From positions 1,571,923-1,635,922 of the forward strand of contig OZ251240.1 in assembly GCA_965240325.2 (NCBI GenBank): a stretch of 64,000 bases of DNA, in the 5' to 3' direction. Numbering within the stretch: position 1 is the first letter of the stretch; the number at the start of each line of letters is the position of its first letter. This document shows, piece by piece, positions 1 through 11,442 of this stretch. Below the pieces are notes generated by a model. That model made no database searches, had not been told where the DNA came from, and worked only from the letters and a program-made list of their open reading frames with translations. The translations under genes were made by a program, and so were the position numbers. Source of the stretch: Rebecca billardiae RCC1528. Its lineage: Eukaryota > Haptophyta.

Positions 1-270
1 GCACATACGCAGCCCGGGAGACATTTTCGCATATGTACACAAGTGTCCGGAACGCTCCCGGACTGTGCTGAAATCTGAGTAGTAGTGGGGGCGGGGGGGG
101 GGGGACCGGAGCCGGAGCCGACTGTCACAGTCGTAAGGCCGCGTACCGCGCTCAGCAGCCTGCACCAACACACCGCCGGCCGGCGCCGCCGCACCGTGAC
201 CGTTGCCACCGGGTCAAGACGGTCACTAGTTGCCACCGCGTCGGCTCGTCGTGCCGAATCTGAATAATGA

Positions 271-326
<56 letters not shown>

Positions 327-740
327 GTATAATAATCTGACGATGCCGGAATCTTCGACTTCTTAATCTTACGGCACTAACTAGTAACTTACTCCGACGA
401 TCGATGAATTCGATGATGATGTTAGATGTAGCAGACACGACGACACTCGTCTGTACTACGAAAACTAGCTATGTATATATGCTGGCTGGATGAGTAGTCC
501 CATGTGCACATTATAGCATCAGCGCCGGCCACACGTAGGTAGAGTCGGAGCCGCAGTGCCATAATGCACCTGTGGCGGAGTTGCGACGACGACGCGTTAC
601 GATGCGGGACCGCGCGAGTCCGACGACGCATCATTCTGACGGCTGGTCAAATGTCGAGCGTCACTGGTGGCAAGGCCACGGCGAGCAGCGCGTGCCGCCA
701 GCTGCCTGCCGCGCATCGCGCACGGCGCCTTGCGCCGTGC
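1..740. other. Intergenic; no supported gene, contains (TA)n
   Basis: I see no convincing coding region. Short open frames here are arginine/histidine-rich shadows without domains. A poly-G run lies near 88-102 and a perfect TA dinucleotide array at 274-324. The stretch is the downstream flank of the leftward-transcribed exporter gene that ends at 741. Confidence 0.6.
274..324. repeat. (TA)n microsatellite
   Basis: About 25 uninterrupted TA dinucleotides in otherwise GC-rich DNA. Two more long TA arrays occur at 16886-16939 and 33847-33920, all in intergenic DNA. Confidence 0.97.
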
Positions 741-1556
741 TCACTTCGCCGAGCGCTCCAGCAGGGCGCCGACGCAGAAGAGGACCATCGCCGCGATCGC
801 GACCGCCGCCCCGTACCACCCTGCGAGCGTGAGCGCCGTCATGATGCCGCCGGCCAAGGCGACGCCGAGGCCGATGGAGCCGATGGCGAGCGAGAAGGGG
901 ATTCCCAGGATGTGCGCGATCATCGCGCCCGTCCAGCCGCCCGTGCCCGGGAGCGGGATGCCGACGAAGAGCGCGAGGCCGAGCCCGATCGAGCCCTCGT
1001 CGATGCCCTTCATCTTGCTGCGCGCCTTGTCGAGGACCGGCTTGAGGAGCTTCTCGACGAGCGGGAGGCGGAGCGCCGCGAGGAGGAGCGCCACCGCCGC
1101 GGTGTTCCCGAGCACGCACACGACGAACGTGCGCAGCGGCGACACGCCCATCCACGCGCCGACCGGCACCGCGCCGCGCAGCTCGATCACAGGCAGCGTC
1201 GAGATGAGCACGAGGATCAGCTCGTTCGGCAGGCCGAATGACTGGAGCCAGAGCGAGAGCTTCTGGCCGATGTGCAGCTTGGCCGGGGCAGACGCCGACG
1301 CCGCGGCCGCCGCCCACGCCGGCATGGTTGCCGCGAGGAGCGGCAGTGCGGCTGCCGTGGTGAGCGCGGCGCGCACGAGTGGCCGCAGCGGCACGCGCGA
1401 CGGCTTCTCCAGCACGGCCAGCTTCGGCGCAGGCGCGGGCGCGGCGTGGCTCATCGCCACGAGGCGGGGCGGTGCGACCCCTGCGCGCGCCACGTGCGCT
1501 CGCCCCAGCGGCGGCGCCGAGAAGCCCAGCAGCGCGATCGTGAATGCCGTGAGCAT
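741..1556 (-). CDS. Putative small multidrug export protein (PF06695 type), probably plastid membrane
   Basis: Predicted 271-aa membrane protein. The first ~85 residues form a hydrophobic start followed by an Ala/Pro/Arg-rich stretch, like a bipartite plastid leader of a secondary-plastid alga; this is inference. The mature part carries two family hallmarks: an 'LPVIELRGAVPVGAWMG' segment (about residue 120) and an 'IPLPGTGGWTGAMIA' segment (about residue 202). Each is followed by hydrophobic helices, and two more helices end the protein. These proline/arginine re-entrant motifs are typical of the bacterial and plastid Sm_multidrug_ex family, whose substrate is not established. The gene is intronless and transcribed away from the telomere. 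The next gene starts 271 bp beyond its 5' end on the same strand. Confidence 0.85.
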   Translation of the reverse strand: MLTAFTIALLGFSAPPLGRAHVARAGVAPPRLVAMSHAAPAPAPKLAVLEKPSRVPLRPLVRAALTTAAALPLLAATMPAWAAAAASASAPAKLHIGQKLSLWLQSFGLPNELILVLISTLPVIELRGAVPVGAWMGVSPLRTFVVCVLGNTAAVALLLAALRLPLVEKLLKPVLDKARSKMKGIDEGSIGLGLALFVGIPLPGTGGWTGAMIAHILGIPFSLAIGSIGLGVALAGGIMTALTLAGWYGAAVAIAAMVLFCVGALLERSAK

Positions 1557-1826
1557 CGTGCCGCCGTCGGGTCGGTGGTTTGCGCCGACAGCAAGTCGCG
1601 TCGGCGGCGCGCGCTGGGCGGGCGGTGCGACCCCGCCAACCGTGGCGGAGGGGTCCGGAAAAAAAGCAGCCGGAATCTGCTGGTGCGGAGATACACACTG
1701 TTAGTGTTAGCAGTGTCTGTAGGCCTGGATCGAATCATGTCGTCGGGCCCTGACTCCTGAGGCAGCCCGAGTCTGAGGTCCCGGGCCCGGCGGCCGGAGC
1801 CTCGAGCCCTTCACAGACAGAGTCGA

Positions 1827-2774
1827 TCATCGATGCCGTGTCGTCGTGTGCGGTCTCGTGCGCAGCATCGCGCGGAGCTCCGGTGGCACACCGGCGGCCA
1901 TCAGCGCGCGATGCACCTTCGCGTAGTTGTAGATCTTCCTGTAGTGCGGCGGCGGCGGCGGGCGCGTGCCGCTCAGCGGGCGCAGCGTCGCCGCGATGTC
2001 CTCCAGCCGCGCCGGCAGGCCCCACGCGGTGAGCACGCGCTTGTACGCGACGGCGGAGGCCATGAGCGCGCCCGGGTCGTGCGTGAACTCGGCGAGCGCC
2101 TCGGTGGTCACGTCGAACGGCGGCATGGCGTAGCCCCGCGCGGCCAGCTTCAGGCGCCGCGTGCGAGCCAGCCGGTGCAGCTTTGCGAGGTGGGGCACGA
2201 TCGCGCTCACGTTGATGCGCGCGAACGCGGGCGGCGGCGGCGCGCCGAACTTGGGCCTTCGAAGGAAGCACGCCGGCGCCGCGGAGCCGTTGCGGTAGAC
2301 GGGCACGCCGACCCCGTGCCCGGTCATCGAGACGAAGCAGTCGACGATGTTGCACACCGCCTTGTCGAGCGCGTTGGCGCGGTACACGTGGACGACGCGC
2401 GCGCGCACGGCTTGGAACGCGCGCGCCATCGCCTCGCTGTGCAGCTCGCGGATGTCCGCCTTGAAGACGAGCGCGCGGCCGCGCGCCTTTTGTCGCTCGT
2501 ACATGGCCAGGAACGCGCCCGCCTCGCCTCGCTCGGGCGTGTACAGCGGGTTCTTCTCCTTTCTCAGCAGCTCGAACTCGTGCATGCCGACCGCCACGCG
2601 CGTCACGTTGGCGACGAGCCTGCGCAGCGTGCCGGTGACGAAGGTCGAGCCGGCGCAGCCCTGCATCGCGACTGCGCGCGGAGCGACGTCCACGGCTTGC
2701 GCGGCGACGGCGTGCAGCGCGGCCGCTGTGGTAGCCAAGACCGTCAGCGCGCTCAGGCGGGCGGGGCGCGCCAT
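1827..2774 (-). CDS. Sulfotransferase-family protein, secretory pathway
   Basis: Predicted 315 aa. A hydrophobic N-terminus (about residues 5-27) looks like a signal peptide or signal anchor, suggesting entry to the ER/Golgi. It is followed by 'QGCAGSTFVTG' (about residues 38-48), which matches the 5'-phosphosulfate-binding loop of PAPS-dependent sulfotransferases (G-x-x-G-[ST]-[TS]-F). The segment 'VVHVYRANALDKAVCNIV' (about 126-143) matches the 3'-phosphate-binding segment (R-x-N-x-[LV]-[DS]). The acceptor is unknown; a surface polysaccharide or glycolipid is plausible. No intron is needed. The C-terminus is basic and without a recognisable domain. Confidence 0.72.
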   Translation of the reverse strand: MARPARLSALTVLATTAAALHAVAAQAVDVAPRAVAMQGCAGSTFVTGTLRRLVANVTRVAVGMHEFELLRKEKNPLYTPERGEAGAFLAMYERQKARGRALVFKADIRELHSEAMARAFQAVRARVVHVYRANALDKAVCNIVDCFVSMTGHGVGVPVYRNGSAAPACFLRRPKFGAPPPPAFARINVSAIVPHLAKLHRLARTRRLKLAARGYAMPPFDVTTEALAEFTHDPGALMASAVAYKRVLTAWGLPARLEDIAATLRPLSGTRPPPPPHYRKIYNYAKVHRALMAAGVPPELRAMLRTRPHTTTRHR

Positions 2775-3473
2775 CGTGCAGGGACACCGGCCGGCACTCC
2801 GGCAGCATGAGCGATTGGAGCGCGATATTATTGATTGTAGAAAAGAAATTCACTCGTCGTCACCGTCATCCGCGCGAATATCGCCGCGCCCGTGCTCGAA
2901 TACTGAAGATGCGCACTATTATTATGCTATACGCTACAGGCCGCCGCCAGAGGTGATGTGTAGTCGTCTTGGTATGTTCATCATCATGCAGATATAGACT
3001 GTAATGAGCACGCAGAGCATCGTCCGACTGTGAGTGTCAGATGTCGCGCGCGCTCGGGCAGCAGCGCCGCGCGGCGGTGGCGGCGCCTAAGCCCGGGCAC
3101 ATCTGACAGCAGAGCGCGAGTGCGGCCAGCGCATGCGTCGGCAGGGCGGGGCGGCGGTGCGAGCAGTGCCAGTCCAGCACGGCGCGCGCGCGCGCGCGGC
3201 TGCGCGTGCCCCACGCCGGCCGCTGCGCACGAGGCGAAGCACACTCTGGCTCGGCCGCGCGCCGGGCGCGTGCGGCCCTGCGAGTGCGCGCGCGTGAGAG
3301 AGAGGCAGGGGAGTCCAAGAAGAGTCCAAACGGAAGGAAGGTTGGGCCGCGCGGCGTCGAGAGCGGCCGCGCAGGCCCTCGCCGCCGGCGCGAAGCCCGC
3401 GCTGCAGCCCGCCTCCGGCCGCTCACGCCGGCGCCGCCGCCCACGGCGCCGCCGGCGGTACGCGGCCGTCCGC
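2775..3473. other. Intergenic spacer, no supported gene
   Basis: About 700 bp between two leftward genes. It includes a comparatively AT-rich island (2818-3010), probably the sulfotransferase promoter side, and a (GC)n run near 3181-3199. Open frames crossing it are Arg/Ala-rich shadows. Confidence 0.5.
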
Positions 3474-5421
3474 TCACGGCGCCGCCGGCGTGATGGCGTA
3501 GGCGGGCGGCGGCGCAGTCGGCCGCGTGCCGATCCAATACAGCATGTTGGTGCGCGAGCCGCCGTCCTCGTAGACGCTCACCTTGGCGTCGAGCTCGCCG
3601 CGCGCGGCGGGCGGGTCGTAGATGGCGTGCAGCGCGACGACGAACGGCACCCAAGGCGTGTCCATCCCGTCGAAGCTGCCCATCGACGCATACTGCTCGC
3701 GCACAAAATCGGCGGGCAGCAGCGCCTCGGTGACGGGCGTGATCGGCATGATGTTGATGCCGACGACGTACTCGGCCTTCTCGCCGAACCAGGTGGAGGC
3801 CTCGACGTCGGAGGCGCCGACGATGCCCATCATGCGCACGCGCTTCACGAGCGACGCGTCGTACACCTGCGACGTCGAGGGCACGTGCCAGTACCGGTGC
3901 GCCGCGCGCAGCTCCATAGCGAGCAGCAGCCGCGCCCAGTCGGCGAGCTCGGGCGCGCCGACCGCGTCCGCGGCGAGCGCGGCGCCGTAGTACGCGTTCA
4001 CCGCCTCGGAGGAGGACTCCTGCGACTTGGAGTCGGGCATCGGGAAGAGCCCCGACGCCCACGAGTGCCCGTCGTACAGATCCTTGTGCCGCGCCGTCGG
4101 GAAGCGCGCGCCCTTGGCGTCGGCGGCGCCGAGCGGCGCGGCAAAGTCGTGAACCAAGTCGAGGATCGCGCCGCGGTGCCTTGCGCACAGCCCGGCGTCC
4201 ATCTTGCACGCGACGGCGGCGGCGTAGGTGAGGTAGCCGTAGTGGAAGTGGTGGTCGTTGTACCGCCCGTTGCCGTAGTCCGCGCGCGACGACGCGAGGC
4301 CGGTGCGCGTGCACAGCCCGCCGTACACCGAATCGTACACGAGCGCCCCCGAGCCGCGCGCGTCCGGCGCGCCGAGCGCGACGTTGGCGGCGCTCAGCCA
4401 CGGGTCGAGCGCGGTGCTGAGCGCCTCGCTCGCGGCGCGCCGGCTCTCCTCGTCGGCGAGCTGCTCGGCGATCAGCGCGAGGCGCGCGAGCCGCGCCGCC
4501 TGCTTGCCGAAGCCGTACACGTCCTTTGCGTCGGGGCTCTTCACGTTCGGGTTGGGCTGCGCGAGCTCGGCGTGCAGCGCCTGCAGAATGTCAGGCACAG
4601 CCTGGCCTTGGATGGGCGTGGGCGCGTACCACGAGATCGGGTTGACGGGCTCGCGCACGGCCCACGCGCGCCCCTTGACGGGGCTCATCAGCCCCTTGAG
4701 CGAGTCGAACTTGGGGTGCGTCTGCGCCTGCCCCGCCGAGAGGGAGTCCATGTGGTGCGGCAGCAGCAGCGTGACGTAATCCTCGGCTGACGTGCCCGGC
4801 TCGCCGCCCGCGAGGAGCCACTCGAAGCGCAGCTCTGAGGCCTCGCCGCCCTGCGGCATGGCCATGTGGTGCTGCGCGGAGGCGTTCACGCCGGTGGCGT
4901 ACGGCGCGCGCGCCAGCTTGAGCAGCGCCGCCTCGTCGTGCTCGCTCCCCGCCATGCCCACGCGCACCGTCCCCACGAACCCCTCGCCGAACGTGAGCGC
5001 GTTGCCGTCCGCGCCGCGCGTCCACACGAGGTTGACCGGGTGTTGCGTCGCGAGGAGCCAGCGCGCGCCCGAGCCGAGCGTGAGGCGGAAGAGGCGGCCC
5101 GGGCCGACGCGCGTGGGCGCGGGCGGCGGCGGCGACGGCGGCGGGTGGTGCGGCGGCGTGGGCGGCGGCGCGGGCGGCGGGTGGCGCGGCGGCGACGAGG
5201 GCGGCGACGAGGGCGGCGGCGCGGGCGGCGGCTGCGGCGCGGGCGGCGGCGACGGCCCGGCGACGACCGACTGCGCCTCGTTCCCGCCGACGCCGCAGCA
5301 CGCGAGCATCACGCCGTTGCTCAGCGGGCAGCAGTCGCCATCGATCATCGCGTCCGCCAGCGGCGCGCACGCAGGGTGCGCCGAGCAGCGCGCCTTGTCC
5401 GCCGCGGCGCCGCGCGCGCGC

Positions 5422-5456
<35 letters not shown>

Positions 5457-6383
5457 GGCGGCGTCGGGCGCGGGCGCGTCGAGCGCGGCGGTCTCGTTCG
5501 TCTCGCCGAGCGCGCGCCCCGCGCCGCCGCCCTTGCCCTTCCCCTTCCCGCCGCCCTTCCCCTTCCCCGCGCCGCTCGGCGCCGCCGCCCGCGCCGGCGC
5601 CGACGGCAGCACGTCCACCTTGACGAAACCAAAGTCAGACTCGAGCCGCGGCGTCGAGCGCACGCCGCCCTTGCGGCCCCACTCGGTGACGAGCCACGGC
5701 GCGCCGCGCGCGAGGCGCGCGACGAACGAGCCGCCCGGGCCGCTCACGTTCATCGCGAGCGTCAGCGCCGACGCCGCCGTCACGCGGTGCGCGAAGCCGC
5801 GGTCGATGCCGGTCGGCGCCGGGCCGTGCTTGTGCGCCTTGGCGACGGTGAGCAGGACGTCGCACGCAAAGTAGTCGGCCTCCTTCTTGGGCTCGACGTG
5901 GCGGCGCGCGGGGCCGTACGAGACCTCGAGCCCCCGCCCCTGGTTGCGCACGGCGTACGGCAGCGGCACCACCGGCAGCGAGCCCGTCGGGATCTTGTCG
6001 TCTCCGAGCGCGAGATTGGTCCACCACGCGCCCGTCGGGAACGGGATCCCGACGGCGCCCCAGTGCGGCGAGGGCTTGAGCGGGTTGGCGACCTCGTCCC
6101 ACGGGCCCTGGAGCGCCGCGAGCGGCAGCGCCACCCGCGAGAACGCGAGCGAGCCCGGCGCGTACCCCGCGCGCGACGCGAGGCCAATCACCGCCGCCGC
6201 GGCGACCGAGAGCGCGCAGAGCACGCCGACGCGCGCGCACGACGTGGGCGGGGCGGCGGGCCGGCGGTCGGGGCCGTCGAGCAGGGGCTCGGCGGCGACG
6301 TGCGCCGAGGCGCCCAGCTCGAGGTACGGCGCCTCGCCCTCGCCCGCCTCGCCGCGCGCCGCGCTGGAGATCGCCGGCTTCAT
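3474..6383 (-). CDS. Glycoside hydrolase family 81 endo-beta-1,3-glucanase, membrane-anchored, with Cys/Pro-rich insert
   Basis: Predicted 969 aa, single exon. Residues 1-47 are cytoplasmic-like, followed by one hydrophobic segment (about 48-70): type II anchor or uncleaved signal. GH81 hallmarks: 'PFPTGAWWTNLALG' and 'VPLPYAVR' in the N-terminal beta domain, 'NDHHFHYGYL' with candidate catalytic Asp710, then 'YDGHSWASGLF' and 'QESSSEAVNAYYG' with Glu789 and Glu793, which fit the family's E-x3-E pair. The enzyme would cleave beta-1,3-glucans such as chrysolaminarin-type storage glucan or wall glucan. Between the beta domain and the catalytic part sits a ~180-aa insert: a Gly/Lys and Ala/Pro stretch, a Cys-rich 'GDCCPLSNGVMLACC' module, and an extensin-like Pro/Ser tract. 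Its ATG lies ~200 bp from the divergent zinc-finger gene. Confidence 0.93.
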
Positions 6384-6581
6384 TTGCGCCTGCCTGCGCG
6401 TTCGGCTGCGAGTCGCGTGCTTTGACGACGAGTTGAGTGGCGGCCGGGGAGCTCAAAAGCCGTTTCATCGAGATTTCGTAAACGAGATGGCATCTGGAGC
6501 GCCCGGACCGGCATGGCCTCCAGCCGGACGGAGCGGCCACCGGCCCGCTGCGCGTTGCGATTTGAAGGACGGTGCTCTGCC
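6384..6581. promoter_or_regulatory. Putative bidirectional promoter, GH81 / zinc-finger gene
   Basis: About 200 bp separates the two head-to-head start codons (6383 minus, 6582 plus). It must hold both 5' UTRs and core promoters unless the plus gene starts at the upstream in-frame ATG (6513). I see no TATA box. Confidence 0.4.
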
Positions 6582-9500
6582 ATGGCGCGGCGGACGACGC
6601 TCAGCGCGAGCTTCCTGGAGGGCATGTCGGCGGATGTGCTGGCCGACATTGCGCCGGAGATGGCGCGCAGTCGGACCGGCTCGTCGCGCTCCGGGAGCGC
6701 CGGCACCTCCACCGCGCCGCCGTCGCGCCACGTGTCCGTGCCGAGCACGCCGCCGCGCGCGCGCAGCCGCGCCTCGTCCGCGGCCGCTTCGCCGCCGGCG
6801 CGGCTCGAGCGCACGCTCAGCCCGGGCTTCCTCAGCACGATGTCGGCGGAGGTGCTCGGCGAGCTCGCGGGCGTGCAGCCGGCGGGCGCCGGCGGGCGCG
6901 CCCACGGCCGCGCGAGCGGCGCCGAGGCCGCAGCCACGAGCGCGCTGCTCGACCTCGCCGCCGCGCGCTCCGCCGCCTCGCCGCCGCGCGCGCGCACGCC
7001 GTCGAGCCCGTCCGCCTCGAGCGCGCGCTCGCCGCGCGCGCAGTCGCACCCGTCCAGCCCCGCGCGCGCCGAGCTCGCCAGCGCATCCGCCGTGCTGCGG
7101 GGCACCGCGCCCGCGCCGCCGCCCGCGGCCGGCTCGCGCCGCGGCAGCCGCACGCCTGTCCTCTCAGAGGCGTTCATCGCGTCGCTCTCGCCGCACGCGC
7201 TCGAGGAGCTCGCGCCGGGCGGCGGCGCGTCCTCCGCCGCCTCGCCCGCCGAGCGCTCGCCCGCGGCCCGCTCGGAGCCGCGGCGCGGCGCGGCGGAGGA
7301 GGGCGCGGCGGCCGGTGCGCCCAAGCGCGAGCCGGCGGCGTGTGGCCCAGGCCCAGCGCTGCCGAGCCGGCCGGCGACGGCGTCCGTCTCGTTGCGCGCG
7401 TACGTCCCGGAGGGCTCCGCGCGCCGCGCGCCGAGCTCGCCGCGTGACGCCGCCGAGCGCGCCGCGCTCGGCGGCGGCGAGGCGGTGTCGGGTGCCAGCG
7501 GCGGCGGCGGCGTGAGCAGCGCCGGGCTCGGGCGGGCCGGCGCACCCGTGCGCGATGGCTACGGCGCGCGCGGCGCCGAGCCGAGCACCTCGCCGCCGCC
7601 GAGCAGCGCCCGGGCCGCGCCGGGCGAGGGCGGCGAGGCCGCGCGGCCGCGCGCCGCCGCGGACGGCGCGGGCGCGAGCGCGGCCGGCGCGCGCAGCCCG
7701 CGCGCCGACGCCTCGGCGGCCGGCAGCTGCTCGCGCGGCGGCAGCAGCAGCCCGGCCGACGCGCGGGCAGAGGCGGCGGAGCAGAAGGCGGCGGCGGCGC
7801 GCGCTCGCTCGCCTGTTGGGGCGGCGCGCGCCGCGCCATCCAGCCCGCGGGCTCGCACGCCGCCGAGCGCCGCCGCCGTGGCCGCGGGCGGCGCGGCGGC
7901 GGCCGAGCTGGCGCGGCCGGCGGCGGCGGCGGAGGGGCGGCGGGCGCCGAGCGGCGGCTCGCCGCCCGAGACCTCCGCCGCGGCGCGGGCGCACGGGCTT
8001 GGCCCGTGGGAGCATGCGGAGCGCGCGGCTGAGCCGGCGGCGCGCGCGCGCTCGGCGGCGGAGCCGCGCCCTCCGCCGGCGTCGCCCGGCGCGCGGCGCG
8101 GCGCGAGCGACGGCGACACGAGCGCGGCCGAGCGGCGCGGCGGCCGAGCCGCCGCCGCCGCCGCGTTCGACGTGACGCCGCCGCCGGCCGCGCGGAGCGG
8201 CGGCGGAAGCGTCGGCCGAAGCTTCCGGCTGGTCGTGTGCCACGTGTGCGGGCGCGAGCACGGCGCGCCCTCGCTGCGCATGCACGTGAGCGCGTGCCTG
8301 CGCCGCCGCGAGGCGGAGCAAGACGCGCTGCCGCCCGCGCTGCGCACGCGGCCGCCGCAGCTGCGCGCGGGCGCGCCGTCGCCGCCGCGCGCGTCGAATG
8401 TGCCCGGCCGTTACTTTGACGGTTACAACGAGGCGGCGCGCGAGGCGTACGAGCGCTCGCTGCCGGTGTGCACGCGGTGCAAGGCGCCCTTCCGCCCGAC
8501 GGCCGACGGCGCGGGCGGCGCCGCCGGGCCGCCGCGCGCGGCCTCGGCGCGGCGCCGCCCGCGCGGCGCCGGCGCCGCCGGCGCGTGCGTGTGCGCAGAC
8601 TGTGGCGGCGCGGCGCGCGCCGGCCGGCGCGACGGGGCGGAGCGCGCGGCGCTCGCGCACGGCTCGTTCGTGACGGTGGTCGAGCCGGCGGTCGGCGCCG
8701 AGCGGAGCGCGCGCGAGGCGCGCCGCGCCGCGGCGGCGGCGAGCGTCGAAGTGGCGTGGGCGGAGGCGCACGCGCGCGAGGCGGCGGCGCGGCGCGCGCG
8801 CGAGGGGCGTTGGCGCGAGGCTGCGGGCGGCGGCGGCGGGCAGCCGGGCTCGCCGTACGCGGAGGCGCAGCACCGAGCCGCGCGCGCGCGCGCGGGCGCG
8901 CCGATGCCGCCGGCGGGCGTCGCGAGCGCGCGCGCCGGCGGCGCCGAGCGCGGCGCGGGCGCGGGCGGGCCCGGCGGGCCGTGCGGCGCCGGCGGCGCGC
9001 GCGGCGCGCACGGCGGCGGCTGGCGCGGCGGCGGCGCGGCGGCGGCGGCGCGGCAGTCGGCCGGGACGCAGTACGAGCCGCCGCACCCGTCGGACGCGGA
9101 GCTCGCGCTGCTCTACACCGCGCGGCTCGCCGCGGTCCCGCTGCCGGCCGCGGCGCGCGCCGGCGGCGCGGCCGCGGCCGCGCCCGCCGCGCCGCCCGGC
9201 GGCGCGGCCGGCGCCGGCGCTGCGCTCGCGACGTGCGAGCGCGTGCGCGCGCTCGAGGCGTCCGCGGCCGAGATCGCGGCGGAGGTGGCCGCCGCGGCGG
9301 GGGAGGATGCGGCCGCGCTCGTCGAGGAGGCGAACGCCGACGCGGAGGCCGCGGCGGCCCTGGCCGCCGGCGCGCGCGAGCGCGCCGTCGCGGAGGCGCG
9401 CGCGGCGCACCGCGCAGCGGCCGCGGCGACGGCGGCGCGCGCCGAAGCGGACGCGCTGCGCGCGCGCGCGCCGCCGCCTCCCCGGCCGCCGCCGCCGCCC

Positions 9501-10743
9501 GCGGGCGGCGTGCCGCCCGCGGACGAGGAGGCGGAGGCGGAGCGCCGCGCGCCGCGAGCGCCCGCCGCCCCGCCGCCTCGCCAGCCCTCGCCGAGCCCAA
9601 CGGCCGCCGCCGCCGCCGCCAAGCGGCCGACAGCGGCAGACGTCGCGGCCGCCGCCGCCGCGCACGCGGACGCGGTGAGCTGCCTGCGCGCCGCCGCGGA
9701 GGAGCGGGTGCACGACGAGCTTCGGTGCGTCGGCGCGCGCGCGACCGACCGACCGGCCGACCGACCGGCCGGCCGGCCGATGGGTCGCGGCGCCGCCTGC
9801 CGCGTCGCCAGCGCGCGCTCCACTCTTTGCCGCGCCGCGCCGCCGCCGCGCTGGCCGGGTGCTGGCGGCGCGCGTGCTCCGGGCCGCGCGCGCTCGGTCG
9901 GCCGTGGCATTGCGGCGTGGCTGACGCGCGCACGGCCCCCGCCCCCCCCCCTCCCTACCCCGCGCGCGCGCGCACGCCGCGTGCCGCAGCCACGGCGCCG
10001 CGCTCGCCGCGCGCCCGGCGAGCGCCCAGCGCGAGCGGCAGCGCGCGCGAAGCTCGGCCCAGCTCGCGCACCGGCAGCATCTCGCGTTCGCGGCGCCGCA
10101 GCTGGCGCGCGGCACGGCGGAGGCGGGCGAGGCGGCGCGCGCGTGCGCGGCGGTGGACGGGCACGTGGCGGACCGGAGCGCGGCGCACGCCTCCGCGCTC
10201 GCCGACGTCGCCGCCGCCGAGGCCGACGCGCACGCGCTCGACGCCATGCTGCGGCCGCGCGGCGGCGCGCGAGGCGTCGGCGTGCCTTCGATGCGAGGCC
10301 TCCGCGCGTCAGTTGACGGGCTGGGCACGCTCGGCGGCGGCGGCGGCGCACGCGGCGGCGGCGGCGGGCCGACGGGGCTGCAGGCGCTCAAGATCAAGTA
10401 CGACCTCCTCTGCGCCGCGCTGCTCGACGACGCCGACGAGCCGCCCGGTCCGGAGGACGAGGCGGCGGCGGCCGGACTCTGGGGGCCCGACGCGGTCGGC
10501 GGCGCGGACGGCGGCGGCGGCGGCGCGGACGGTCGCGGCGCGCGGCCCCGCGGCCGAGCCGACGCTGGCGCGGCGCGGCACGCGCACGGGGCAGCCTACG
10601 CCGCCGCTGGAGGAGGCGCTCGCGCGCGGCTCTTCCACGCGCCCGGCGCCGAGGGCCGCGAGGCGGCAGAGGCGGAGTACTGGACCGTCGGCCCAGGCTC
10701 CGACGACTTGTCCGATGCTGACGATAACGCTGGCTTTTGGTAG
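6582..10743 (+). CDS. Large low-complexity protein with C2HC zinc finger and triple LSxxF motif; one intron inferred
   Basis: Two exons are inferred. Exon 1 is open from ATG 6582 (GCCATGG context; an in-frame ATG at 6513 is the alternative) to about 9724. The frame then turns into non-coding-like sequence with GACC/GGCC repeats and a C-rich tract (9938-9957). Coding resumes in another frame at about 10023 and stops at 10743. GT at 9725 with AG at 10021-10022 keeps phase, but GT at 9675 with AG at 10028-10029 also works. The N-terminus has three copies of an ~18-aa motif: 'LSASFLEGMSADVLADIA', 'LSPGFLSTMSAEVLGELA', 'LSEAFIASLSPHALEELA'. Next come long Ala/Ser/Arg/Gly tracts, a C2HC finger (Cys553, Cys556, His568, Cys572), further CxxC pairs and an Ala/Glu-rich helix, probably coiled coil. 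The C-terminus is acidic. Function unknown; the finger resembles the zf-C2HC_2 class. Confidence 0.65.
9725..10022 (+). other. Inferred intron of zinc-finger gene
   Basis: The codon frame shifts from positions divisible by 3 to the next frame across this interval. It begins GTGCGT and contains a GACC/GGCC short tandem repeat (9741-9780) and a polypyrimidine tract. Ends are approximate because two donor/acceptor pairs preserve phase. Confidence 0.5.
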
Positions 10744-11418
10744 GGAGCAATATAATCGTGTCACGTTCTTTCAGTAGAGCAGCAGCATGGTGATGCTGCC
10801 GGCGCCACTGATCGCGGCGGGCCGGATCAGGAATCCTCCGCCGCACGCGTCGAATTGCTTTTGCACTGCGAGTGCGGGCCGGGGACGCGGTCGCGGTCAC
10901 CGCGGGCGGGCCCCGGCACTGCGGACTGACGCAAGTCACGGCCCACGTCGTCGGCTCTTGCCCCGGGCCCCGGAATAGCAGTAGCAGTGAGCAGTGACCT
11001 CGCTGTCAGCGGCGCGCTCTCGGCCGGCGCGCAGGTGCACGGCGACGACTCAGGACACTGTCACTCGGGTTTAATCGGAGCCATACGGTGTCCGCGCAAG
11101 ACCACGGTGTGGCCACGCGGCTGAACGCGTCGGGTTGGTGGAATGGGCTGCCGCGGCAGACAGCGGAGTAGGTCTCGAAAAGGGCGCGGGGCGCAGGGGA
11201 GCGCACGGCATCGTGCTACCGCTGTCTGCGCGCGCCCCACACGCCCGACGGAGGCGACTTGACAAGCAGGGCCGGGAGCGGCAGCGACGCCATTGTCCGA
11301 TTGTCCGCTCGCGTCCGGTGGGCGCGCGCATCACGCATGGATGGCCCTCGCCACGTCCCCTCGCCAGCAAGCAGTCGGAGCACTGAGCAGCCGCCGTCGA
11401 CGACTGCCGACTGCGCAA
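10744..11418. other. Intergenic, no supported gene
   Basis: Spacer between two rightward genes. Nothing recognisable apart from moderately AT-richer DNA just after the zinc-finger stop (10740-10800). Open frames are short and lack domains. Confidence 0.45.
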
Positions 11419-11442
11419 ATGACGAGGGCGCCGACGACACCC

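Noticed and set aside
7164-10397. 1,077-residue minus-strand frame antisense to the zinc-finger gene
   Set aside because: Almost pure Arg/Ala/Gly. The plus strand carries the zinc finger, helical region and motif repeats.
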